DNA from: Sulfurospirillum sp.
Lineage (GTDB): Bacteria; Campylobacterota; Campylobacteria; Campylobacterales; QNZT01
NCBI GenBank assembly: GCA_003978455.1
Contig: QNZT01000013.1
Span: 1 to 5,099, forward strand
Direction of reading: 5' to 3'
DNA: 5,099 bases
This document shows positions 1-4,955 of the stretch, one piece after another. A program made the position numbers and the translations under genes. The stretch's first letter is position 1, and every line of letters starts with the position of its first letter. The notes under the pieces were generated by a model. It ran no database searches, was not told the origin of the DNA, and saw nothing but the letters and a program-made list of their open reading frames with translations.

Positions 1-242
1 TACTCCGTTACCAGCAACGCAATCGCCGCCGAAACCATATAGGAGGTGATGATCCACTGCACCCCGTAAAGATCCGAAGAGAGCGGACCGGTAAGTTTGG
101 GAACGATCACATCCACCACCGTCGTATCCAAAATCGCCATAAAAGCGCCGAGCATGACGATAAATGTAAAGAGGGCACGCTCTTTGGGGGTGATATCCCA
201 GGGGTTGGCGGCGGGCATCGGTGCGTGGGTATCAGGTGTCAT
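1..242 (-). CDS. DHA2-type MFS multidrug transporter (EmrB/QacA family), N-terminal 80 residues only
   Basis: This is the start of a 14-helix-type proton-driven drug exporter of the inner membrane; the rest lies beyond the left edge. The visible 80 residues show a proline-rich cytoplasmic lead (residues 1-20), a first membrane segment at about 24-40, and the family signature LDTTVVDVIVPK at about 39-50 (compare LDxTIVNVALP of DHA2 pumps). The stretch VQWIITSYMVSAAIALLV at 61-78 is the usual start of helix 2. The ATG lies 4 nt after the stop of the membrane fusion gene, so the two are almost certainly co-transcribed and translationally linked; the ribosome site is weak (AGG just before the start). 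In EmrAB-type systems this protein pumps the substrate and the fusion protein bridges the periplasm. The substrate cannot be told. The family call is secure; the emrB name is by analogy only. Confidence 0.9.
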   Translation of the reverse strand, partial: MTPDTHAPMPAANPWDITPKERALFTFIVMLGAFMAILDTTVVDVIVPKLTGPLSSDLYGVQWIITSYMVSAAIALLVTE

Positions 243-246
243 ATGC

Positions 247-1389
247 CTATTTCCCGTTGTCGTCAGCCGTTCTCTTGATTGCTACTGTCGCACCCATCCC
301 TATCAAAATATGTCTGAGCAGATCTTCACTCTCTTTAAATGCTATCCGCACCACAAATCGCTGGTCGAGTTTGGTAAACTCTCCGCTGGCGATGTCACGC
401 GGTACGAGGGAGAAGGTGGAGGCGGAAGTGGGGAGGATGCTTTCGACAACACCTTTGAGTTCTCTTTTATGCAGTGCTTCGGTAGTGATGGTGACGCTGT
501 TTCCCGGTTTGACGCCGTGGAGTTTTTTCTCTGAGAGCAGCACTTCGACGTGTTTGTTATTTGGATCGACAACGGAGTATATCGGTGCCCCTTTGGAGAC
601 GACTCTGCCTTTGTTGACAAAGCGTTTGGCAATGACACCGTCGATCGGGCTTTTGAGGGTGCAGTAGCGGATTTTGTTGGTAACGGCTTCGAGGTTTTTG
701 CGGTTGGCTTTGATCTGCTCTTCGAGGGATTTGATCGAGAGGTCGAGCTCTTTGATCTGTGTCGCTTCGAGTTCACTCAGTTTGTAGGAGGAGTGGACAT
801 TGTGCAGGGATTTGATGTAGGAGTCGAGCTCTTTTTGGGCGGCGTCTATCTGATCATGAAGTGTTTTATAGGCGGTGTCCGCTTTTTCAAAGTCTGCTTT
901 GGAGATCAGTTTTTGGGTGAGCAGTTTGCGGTAGCGTGCTCTGTCTCTTTGGGCTTTTTGTAACTGTGCCTGCATCGCCCGGATTTTAAATCGCAGGGCT
1001 TTCTCTTTTTCGTCTCCGACACTGATGTTATTTTTTGAGATGTCGGTTTTGATCCCAAGCTCTGCAAAGATACGCTTTCTCTTTTCCCTGAGTGCACCGA
1101 GATTTGCTTCGAGTGCTTTGATGGAGTGTTCGAGACGCTCTTTGGTGATCTGATAGTCGGTGGGATCTATCGTCGCTATCGTACGCTCTTTGGAGACTTT
1201 CTGCCCTTCGGTGAAAAGCATATGGTCTATTTTCCCGCCCACTTTGAAACCGAGTGTGTAGATGGCGTCACTTTTGACAAATGCCGCGTCGCTGACGGCG
1301 TTGTTACTGCGGTAGCTGAGGTAAGAGTAGAGCATCCAGGCAAAACCCAGCGCCAGAATCAGCAACAGTACGGTTCCAAACTTTTTCAT
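247..1389 (-). CDS. HlyD/EmrA-family membrane fusion protein of an efflux pump
   Basis: This is the periplasmic adaptor linking an inner-membrane MFS exporter to an outer-membrane channel. Numbered from the upstream ATG at 1401 (384 aa), it has an N-terminal membrane anchor at 6-25 and a first biotinyl-lipoyl half at about 51-83 (VGGKIDHMLFTEGQKVS, then IDPTD). A long Lys/Glu/Gln-rich coiled coil follows at about 83-245, then the second lipoyl half at 249-280 (LKSPIDGVIAKRFVNKG) and a C-terminal beta-barrel with the EmrA-like stretch FSLVPRDIASGEFTKLDQR at 330-348. Length fits EmrA (about 390 aa). I chose the start at 1389 (380 aa, MKKFGTV) because GGAG lies 6 nt before it, whereas the in-frame ATG at 1401 has no ribosome site; that longer form remains possible. 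It is the first gene of the operon with the MFS gene, and divergent from a TetR gene. No outer-membrane TolC-like gene is in view. Confidence 0.93.
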   Translation of the reverse strand: MKKFGTVLLLILALGFAWMLYSYLSYRSNNAVSDAAFVKSDAIYTLGFKVGGKIDHMLFTEGQKVSKERTIATIDPTDYQITKERLEHSIKALEANLGALREKRKRIFAELGIKTDISKNNISVGDEKEKALRFKIRAMQAQLQKAQRDRARYRKLLTQKLISKADFEKADTAYKTLHDQIDAAQKELDSYIKSLHNVHSSYKLSELEATQIKELDLSIKSLEEQIKANRKNLEAVTNKIRYCTLKSPIDGVIAKRFVNKGRVVSKGAPIYSVVDPNNKHVEVLLSEKKLHGVKPGNSVTITTEALHKRELKGVVESILPTSASTFSLVPRDIASGEFTKLDQRFVVRIAFKESEDLLRHILIGMGATVAIKRTADDNGK

Positions 1390-1415
1390 ACCGGACTCCA
1401 TTTCAATTTTCTGTT

Positions 1416-1430
1416 GTGAATTATATTCAC
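1416..1430. promoter_or_regulatory. Candidate TetR-family operator (GTGAAT-TAT-ATTCAC)
   Basis: A perfect inverted repeat with 6-bp arms and a 3-bp spacer lies between the divergent efflux operon and TetR gene. It overlaps the -10 box of the efflux operon completely. It also lies between the possible -35 (TTGTGA, 1414-1419) and -10 (TATAAA, 1436-1441) of the TetR gene, so a dimer bound here could block both directions. TetR regulators typically bind 15-25 bp palindromes placed this way. The assignment to the adjacent TetR protein is an inference from position. Confidence 0.55.
1420..1425 (-). promoter_or_regulatory. Putative -10 box of the efflux operon promoter
   Basis: Read on the minus strand, this is a perfect TATAAT, 30 nt upstream of the preferred ATG (1389), giving a predicted start of transcription near 1413 and a leader of about 24 nt with GGAG as ribosome site. 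No good -35 hexamer is seen 16-18 nt upstream. That is normal for sigma-70 promoters in Campylobacterota, where the -35 box is poorly conserved. The box sits inside the 15-bp inverted repeat described separately. Confidence 0.55.
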
Positions 1431-1442
1431 TTTTTTATAAAG

Positions 1443-1455
1443 TAATTCTGAATTA
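1443..1455. promoter_or_regulatory. Second inverted repeat in the efflux/TetR intergenic space
   Basis: TAATTC-T-GAATTA is a perfect 6-1-6 inverted repeat whose centre is 26 bp from the centre of the proposed operator; both share the GAATTA core in inverted arrangement. A shorter one, GAAC-TAT-GTTC, follows at 1458-1468. These could be secondary operators or simply AT-rich chance palindromes. They lie upstream of the efflux -10 box and within the likely leader of the TetR gene. Confidence 0.3.
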
Positions 1456-1480
1456 AGGAACTATGTTCTAAAATACCTTC

Positions 1481-2074
1481 ATGAAAAAGTTGATGCAGCA
1501 GAAGGTAAAAGACCTCAAACGGGAACTGGTACTCGAACAGGCGGGGAGATACTTTGAGGAAGCTGGCTTTGAAGCGGTGACGATGGCTGAGCTTGCAAAA
1601 CAGTGCGGTATCTCGGTCGGGGCACTCTACAAACTTTTCGCTTCCAAAGATGCACTTTTTTACGCCTATGTGGAGTACCAGATCCGAAAGCTTCATGAAG
1701 CGATTGTCGAAAAAAGCGCTACAGTGACTTCGGTAAAGGAGAAGTTGCAGATCATCGTAGAGCTGAAATTCGAGACTTTCTGTACCAAGTCAAAGCTTAT
1801 CTTCGATCCTATCGCCGGGGATCCGCTCTTTTTCACCAAACTCAGCCACAGCAGGCAAAATCCCGCGCAGATCATCTACGACTATACGGCAGAACTCTTG
1901 GGTGAACTCTCTAAAGAACAGCCGCTCAAAAGCGGTGATGCCATGCAGCTTGCGTACCTGTTTCACAGTTTTTTACTCGGTTTTGTCGAACATTGGCTCC
2001 ATTTTGGAGGAGATTTGCGGGCACAGAGCACTATCGCCCTGGAGATGTTTTTAAAAGGTGTGGAGGAGCGGTAA
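1481..2074 (+). CDS. TetR/AcrR-family transcriptional regulator
   Basis: A 197-residue protein with the standard TetR plan. The N-terminal DNA-binding domain spans about 15-62, with the helix-turn-helix at roughly 35-60: MAELAKQCGISVGALYKLF, then SKDALF, the typical hinge. A helical ligand-binding/dimer domain covers 65-197 and is too divergent to suggest a ligand. It most likely represses the divergent EmrAB-like pump, and perhaps itself, through the palindrome at 1416-1430, being released when a toxic pump substrate binds. Length is usual for the family. The ATG at 1481 has no Shine-Dalgarno sequence at a working distance (AAGGA is about 21 nt away), so expression may be low or the message leaderless; the next ATG, at 1493, is no better supported. 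The gene converges on the YceI gene with an 11-nt gap and no convincing terminator between them. Confidence 0.93.
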   Translation: MKKLMQQKVKDLKRELVLEQAGRYFEEAGFEAVTMAELAKQCGISVGALYKLFASKDALFYAYVEYQIRKLHEAIVEKSATVTSVKEKLQIIVELKFETFCTKSKLIFDPIAGDPLFFTKLSHSRQNPAQIIYDYTAELLGELSKEQPLKSGDAMQLAYLFHSFLLGFVEHWLHFGGDLRAQSTIALEMFLKGVEER

Positions 2075-2085
2075 CAGAGATCCTG

Positions 2086-2616
2086 CTATCTGAGATCGAT
2101 CTCTATCTTGATCTTATCTCCTACGACGATCCCGCCTGTCTCGACTGCTTTGCCCCATGTCAGACCGAACTCTTTGCGGCTGATCTCCCCTTCGAGTTTC
2201 AGGTGTGGTTTTGGTGTACCGGGTGAGAGTGTGATCCGCAAAGGTACCTGCTCCGTACGGTTTTTGATAGTCAGTTCCGTGATCGCTTCATGATCTTTGA
2301 CATAGAGTAGATGAAGCTTCATTTTCGGATATTTGGCGGTATCGAAAAACTCTGAAGATATGAGGTATTTGTCACGTTTTGGATTTCCTGTCGAGATGGT
2401 CGCAACGTCAGCAGTACCTTCCAGATCTTTGAGGCGGTTTTGGTCTATCGTGTAGTTCCCGTCAAATGAGGAAAATGTACCTTTGACATGGCTGAAAAGC
2501 AGATGACGGAGCTGAAATGTCACCTGAGAGTGTGCCCTGTCGACCTGATAGGTAGCAGCTTCGGCTATGACAAGTGCAAAGCAAAAAAGTGTGAAAAAGT
2601 TGATAAAAAAGCGCAT
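2086..2616 (-). CDS. YceI-family periplasmic protein
   Basis: This 176-residue exported protein of the YceI family (lipocalin-like beta-barrel) has a signal peptide at 1-20, with a hydrophobic core and an AEA cleavage site before ATYQVD. The family features follow in order: VDRAHSQVTFQLRHL (25-39), GTFSSFDGNYTID (46-58), GNPKRDKYLISSEFFDTAKYP (78-98, the family's KRDxHLxSxxFFDxxxYP) and ISRKEFGLTW (145-154). Members of the family with solved structures bind polyprenoid-type lipids in the barrel. The family has been tied to alkaline, acid or osmotic stress in several bacteria, but the exact role is not settled. Start choice is supported by AAAGGA 6 nt upstream. It follows the exported Hsp20 gene on the same strand but has its own promoter-like sequence. 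Confidence 0.93.
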   Translation of the reverse strand: MRFFINFFTLFCFALVIAEAATYQVDRAHSQVTFQLRHLLFSHVKGTFSSFDGNYTIDQNRLKDLEGTADVATISTGNPKRDKYLISSEFFDTAKYPKMKLHLLYVKDHEAITELTIKNRTEQVPLRITLSPGTPKPHLKLEGEISRKEFGLTWGKAVETGGIVVGDKIKIEIDLR

Positions 2617-2622
2617 ACTATA

Positions 2623-2642
2623 TCCTTTATGAGGCTATTATA
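2623..2642 (-). promoter_or_regulatory. Promoter (extended -10) and ribosome site of the YceI gene
   Basis: On the minus strand, TGC-TATAAT is a consensus extended -10 (TGnTATAAT; TATAAT at 2642-2637). It predicts a transcript start near 2630 and a leader of only about 13 nt. The ribosome site AAAGGA (2628-2623) falls within it, 6 nt before the ATG. This suggests yceI can be transcribed independently of the upstream hsp20 gene. Confidence 0.6.
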
Positions 2643-2670
2643 GCAAATTGCGCACTCTTTTTGTGTGCCT

Positions 2671-2690
2671 GATCCGGGAAATTCCGGATC
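2671..2690 (-). terminator. Stem-loop after the hsp20 gene, possible terminator
   Basis: GATCCGG and CCGGATC form a perfect 7-bp GC-rich stem around a 6-nt loop, 9 nt after the hsp20 stop codon. There is no run of U after the stem in either direction, so it is not a classical intrinsic terminator. It may instead be a 3'-end stabilising or Rho-assisted element separating hsp20 from yceI. Confidence 0.4.
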
Positions 2691-2699
2691 GGCTATATG

Positions 2700-3197
2700 T
2701 TACTTTCGTTTTGGAATAGTGATCGTCAATACACCATTTTTATAATCGGTTTTGAGTTTGGAGGCGTCTGCGTTTTTGGGCAGTGTCATCATCTTGACAA
2801 ACTGTCCGACAAATCGCTCCTGTTTGACATAATTGTCACCTTTCTCCTTCTCCTCTTTGACGGTACTCGCTTCGATTTTGAGAAGACCGTCTTTCTCGGT
2901 CACTTTGATACTTTTCGCTTCCGCTCCGGGGATATCCGCTTTGACGATGTAGTGATCGCCTTTGTCGATGATATCGGCGGCAGGTGCTCTCACGGCTGTG
3001 TCGTTAAAACCTGCAAATGTTGCATCACTCAGAAGTTTTTGATGCAGTTGGTTAAAAATCTGATCCATCTGTTGCTGGATTTTTTGTATCTCCTCAAATG
3101 GGTTTACCGGTGTGGTTTGTGTAGCAGTCTGATCCGCAACCGCGGATACAGAGGTGAGGATGAGCGCCGCCAAAACAGCACTGATATATCTTTTCAT
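2700..3197 (-). CDS. Small heat-shock protein (Hsp20/alpha-crystallin domain) with Sec signal peptide
   Basis: A 165-residue ATP-independent holdase-type chaperone. Residues 1-21 are a clear signal peptide: MKRY, then a hydrophobic core and the cleavage site SAVA before DQ. A Gln-rich amphipathic N-terminal arm follows at about 32-58. The alpha-crystallin domain spans about 70-163, with the landmarks DHYIVKADIPG (81-91), DGLLKIEA (103-110), ERFVGQFVKMMTLP (127-140) and the family hallmark NGVLTITIPK (154-163). Ordinary bacterial Hsp20 proteins are cytoplasmic; this one should act in the periplasm, guarding exported proteins. It ends right after the last domain strand (PKRK), so the usual C-terminal tail with an I-x-I/V oligomer contact is missing. 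It has no cysteine. The start is fixed by AAGGAG 6 nt upstream. The neighbours are two other envelope-protein genes. Confidence 0.92.
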   Translation of the reverse strand: MKRYISAVLAALILTSVSAVADQTATQTTPVNPFEEIQKIQQQMDQIFNQLHQKLLSDATFAGFNDTAVRAPAADIIDKGDHYIVKADIPGAEAKSIKVTEKDGLLKIEASTVKEEKEKGDNYVKQERFVGQFVKMMTLPKNADASKLKTDYKNGVLTITIPKRK

Positions 3198-3203
3198 GTT
3201 TGA

Positions 3204-3236
3204 CTCCTTGAGATATAGTTTATTGATGCTGTTATA
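3204..3236 (-). promoter_or_regulatory. Ribosome site and likely promoter of the hsp20 gene
   Basis: AAGGAG (3209-3204, minus strand) lies 6 nt before the ATG. A -10-like TATAAC (3236-3231) would start transcription near 3224, leaving a leader of about 27 nt. No -35 box and no HrcA (CIRCE) or HspR (HAIR) heat-shock operator is visible, so the heat or stress control of this gene is unknown from sequence. The surrounding DNA is very AT-rich. Confidence 0.45.
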
Positions 3237-3338
3237 CTAATATATATTGATTAACACAGAATTAACTATGGTGCTTTCTCAGAGATAAAAAATAACAATT
3301 AAAAAGTATCTGTCAAGCCAATAGAGATAACTTTCGTT

Positions 3339-3377
3339 TATAATAACAGTCACAAAAAAATCTTTATACATAGGAGG
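3339..3377 (+). promoter_or_regulatory. Promoter and strong ribosome site of the HdeD-like gene
   Basis: A consensus TATAAT (3339-3344) would start a transcript near 3351, about 32 nt before the gene. The ribosome site AGGAGG (3372-3377) is a perfect anti-16S match, 5 nt before the ATG at 3383. It settles the start there over the second Met, codon 10 at 3410. The 185-bp space between the divergent hsp20 and HdeD genes also contains a direct repeat TTAAC (3251-3255 and 3262-3266) of unknown meaning. Confidence 0.55.
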
Positions 3378-3382
3378 CAAAG

Positions 3383-3931
3383 ATGTGGAATATACCAATT
3401 GAAGAGTCGATGTTTAAAAAGTTCGGCAAACATGCAAAGATAGCGGGGATTATTTTTATCCTTTTGGGGATTGCGGGGATCGCATTTCCGCCTTTCATGA
3501 CGATGGCGACAGTAGCGTTTGTTTCGTGGCTGCTGCTTTTTGCCGGTATATCCGCCGCTTTTTTTACGTGGCAGACGGATCGTAGTGACTGGATGGGGTG
3601 GCTGAAGAGTTTTGCGCTGATTTTGGTTTCACTCTATATGCTCTTTTCACCGCTTGGCGGTGCAGCGACACTGGGATTGCTCTTTTCGATCTACTTTTTT
3701 ACCGACGCTTTTGCCGGTTTCGGTCTGGCGATGAATATGCGTCCGGCGCAGGGATGGTGGCTCTGGATGTTAAATGCGCTGCTCTCACTGGTGCTGGGTG
3801 TGTTGTTTATCGTAGGGTGGCCGTTCAGTTCACTCTATCTGGTTGGTATTTTTGTGGGAATCAGTCTCTTTTTTGACGGAATCGCACTCTTTTTCAGCGG
3901 AAAGTTTATGCAAAAACTGGATGAGAAGTAG
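3383..3931 (+). CDS. HdeD-family (DUF308) six-helix inner-membrane protein
   Basis: A 182-residue membrane protein with six predicted transmembrane segments, at about 17-38, 42-62, 74-90, 95-116, 125-146 and 150-172. It is built as repeated helix pairs of the DUF308/HdeD type (IAGIIFILLGIAGIAFP, then the later pair LNALLSLVLGVLFIVGWP, with the typical Gly/Pro turn). The N-terminus (about 16 residues) and the C-terminal KFMQKLDEK are charged and probably cytoplasmic. In Escherichia coli HdeD belongs to an acid-resistance island, but its molecular action is unknown, so only the family can be named here. It diverges from the exported Hsp20 gene. In E. coli hdeD sits beside the periplasmic chaperones HdeA and HdeB, and pairing with an exported chaperone here is a loose parallel. 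The stop codon lies within the terminator-like stem. Confidence 0.87.
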   Translation: MWNIPIEESMFKKFGKHAKIAGIIFILLGIAGIAFPPFMTMATVAFVSWLLLFAGISAAFFTWQTDRSDWMGWLKSFALILVSLYMLFSPLGGAATLGLLFSIYFFTDAFAGFGLAMNMRPAQGWWLWMLNALLSLVLGVLFIVGWPFSSLYLVGIFVGISLFFDGIALFFSGKFMQKLDEK

Positions 3932-3950
3932 GAGATTATTTCCTACTTCT
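3924..3950. terminator. Terminator-like stem-loop between convergent genes
   Basis: AGAAGTAGGA and TCCTACTTCT make a perfect 10-bp stem with a 7-nt loop (GATTATT). The TAG stop of the HdeD-like gene (3929-3931) is part of the left arm. The stem lies between that gene and the convergent amidohydrolase gene, so it could end or protect transcripts from both sides. There is no strong U tract directly after it on either strand, so efficient intrinsic termination is not assured. A separate 10-bp palindrome AACGTACGTT follows at 3964-3973. Confidence 0.6.
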
Positions 3951-3972
3951 AAAGGAAACCGCTAACGTACGT

Positions 3973-4773
3973 TCATTTATGCCGGTTGCTTAGTTGTTCG
4001 AGATGTTTTTCTATGACCGGTATAGTGCTCTGCATCAGTTTCCGGAGTGCTTTGAGTTGTGCCGGATCGGCTTCTCCCGTCCACTCATCCATAAAAAACT
4101 TTTTAAATTCGACGGAGATGACACAGGCGTTGGGGAGAAACTTTTCATGAATCCACTCGGCAAAGTAACCACCGCCGAATTTGACATTTTCCCGGACATC
4201 CAGATGTCTGCCGAAGTAGTCAAAGTGATGCATCGTTGCGATAACATCGTCGATCAGTCCACGCCACTTTTCAGGATTTTTGAGAGTATCTGTACCGATG
4301 TTGATATCCGGGTTCTCTTCGGGATCGTCAAACGGTGCATTCGGTCCCATACGGTGATGGTTATAGGAGTGTATATCCAGTACCACAAAATTTTGAAAAC
4401 GATTTTTGATATCCTGCAAAAATCTCTCCATCTCACCGTAAAACCGATCATAGATGCTCAGGGATTTTGCAATATCCTCCTGTGAAAGCGAGCTTTTCCA
4501 GACTGTGAGTCCCCAGGCATCTTCCGGCTTCCGATAGACCGCCATGTCGCGCGGACGGTTGAGATCGACTTCAAAACGTGAGTGATGGACGATAACACGG
4601 TTGTCGGTCACTTCTGTAAAAAGGTCGGTATAGGGATCCTCTTCCCGCAGCCGGTCGGCATCGCTCAGTGCCAGCTTATCCAGCAGCCGTTCACTGATCT
4701 CATGACCGCTGTGGATCGCTGTTGCGATGATCGCAGTATCCCCCTTTTCGATGAACCAAAATGCCCTTTTCAT
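3973..4773 (-). CDS. N-formylglutamate amidohydrolase-family protein
   Basis: A 266-residue cytoplasmic protein of the N-formylglutamate amidohydrolase family (HutG-like, zinc-peptidase fold). The reference reaction is N-formyl-L-glutamate plus water to formate plus glutamate, the last step of one histidine degradation route. Metal and active-site landmarks appear in order: HSGHE (21-25), EEDPYTD (44-50), EVDLNRPRD (68-76), LDIHSYNHHRMG (132-143) and a late VEFKKFFMDE (221-230) with the likely catalytic glutamate. Length is normal and there is no signal peptide. The start is supported by AAAGGA 5 nt upstream. No hutH, hutU, hutI or other histidine-utilisation gene is nearby and the gene appears monocistronic, so its true substrate may be another formyl- or acyl-amino acid or a glutamyl compound. 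The family is secure; the substrate is not. Confidence 0.88.
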   Translation of the reverse strand: MKRAFWFIEKGDTAIIATAIHSGHEISERLLDKLALSDADRLREEDPYTDLFTEVTDNRVIVHHSRFEVDLNRPRDMAVYRKPEDAWGLTVWKSSLSQEDIAKSLSIYDRFYGEMERFLQDIKNRFQNFVVLDIHSYNHHRMGPNAPFDDPEENPDINIGTDTLKNPEKWRGLIDDVIATMHHFDYFGRHLDVRENVKFGGGYFAEWIHEKFLPNACVISVEFKKFFMDEWTGEADPAQLKALRKLMQSTIPVIEKHLEQLSNRHK

Positions 4774-4778
4774 AGATA

Positions 4779-4812
4779 TCCTTTACACAGTTACTTTTGT
4801 GTAATTGTATCA
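4779..4812 (-). promoter_or_regulatory. Promoter, ribosome site and inverted repeat in the amidohydrolase leader
   Basis: On the minus strand TGA-TACAAT is an extended -10 (TACAAT at 4809-4804), predicting a start near 4797 and a leader of about 24 nt. The ribosome site is AAAGGA (4784-4779). Between them an inverted repeat TTACACA-8 nt-TGTGTAA (4783-4804) overlaps the edge of both the -10 and the ribosome site. It could be an operator, since a dimer there would cover the transcript start. It is unlikely to form a full hairpin in the message if transcription starts at 4797. Confidence 0.45.
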
Positions 4813-4829
4813 TAAATCAGAGGAGGAAG

Positions 4830-4919
4830 ATGTTGAGAAGTGTCAGGGAGAGGGTGAAAAAAGAGTTCATGAAGAGGACAAAGGAGGCAGAAATCCCCTT
4901 CATGAAGTGTTATATGTAA
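4830..4919 (+). CDS. Dubious 29-residue ORF in a purine-rich stretch
   Basis: The ATG at 4830 follows AGGAGG (4821-4826), but with only a 3-nt spacer. It opens a 29-codon frame of highly charged residues (MLRSVRERVKKEF, then MKRTKEAEIPFMKCYM) ending in TAA. I recognise no family. The frame sits in DNA that is about 81 percent purine on this strand (57 of 70 bases, 4821-4890), which by itself makes AGGAGG-like motifs and Lys/Arg/Glu codons, so the match is weak evidence. TTCATGAAG occurs twice within it (4866-4874, 4899-4907). It is listed because nothing else explains this stretch. Confidence 0.15.
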   Translation: MLRSVRERVKKEFMKRTKEAEIPFMKCYM

Positions 4920-4955
4920 TAGTTATCACCGCACCAACAAATAATCCGAAATTTT

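Larger units (their letters stand above)
1414..1441 (+). promoter_or_regulatory. Possible promoter of the TetR gene
   Basis: TTGTGA (1414-1419) and TATAAA (1436-1441) are 16 bp apart and would start a transcript near 1448, about 33 nt before the TetR ATG. An alternative -10 is TAAAAT at 1469-1474, which would put the transcript start at or next to the ATG and give a leaderless message. The sequence does not decide between them. Confidence 0.3.

Noticed and set aside
247..776. Long open frames on the plus strand and in other minus frames opposite the membrane fusion gene
   Set aside because: They lack ribosome sites and recognisable domains, and their composition is the shadow of the coiled-coil coding sequence.
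2076..2104. AGAGATC ... GATCTCT inverted repeat (7-bp arms, 15-nt loop) at the TetR/YceI convergent junction, with the GAGATCGATCTC palindrome, as a bidirectional terminator
   Set aside because: The right arm lies inside the YceI coding sequence, the loop is long and no T-run follows on either strand; simple GATC-rich codons explain it.
2648..2657. TTGCGCACTC resembles the left half of a CIRCE heat-shock operator (TTAGCACTC) near the hsp20/yceI genes
   Set aside because: The matching right half (GAGTGCTAA after 9 nt) is absent, and the site is downstream of hsp20, not at its promoter.
2697..3203. 168-codon plus-strand frame covering the hsp20 gene
   Set aside because: It mirrors the hsp20 gene; the minus-strand frame has a signal peptide, the Hsp20 signature and a good ribosome site.
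3994..4485. 163-codon plus-strand frame opposite the amidohydrolase gene
   Set aside because: It has no family signature or ribosome site and is antisense to a gene with intact catalytic motifs.
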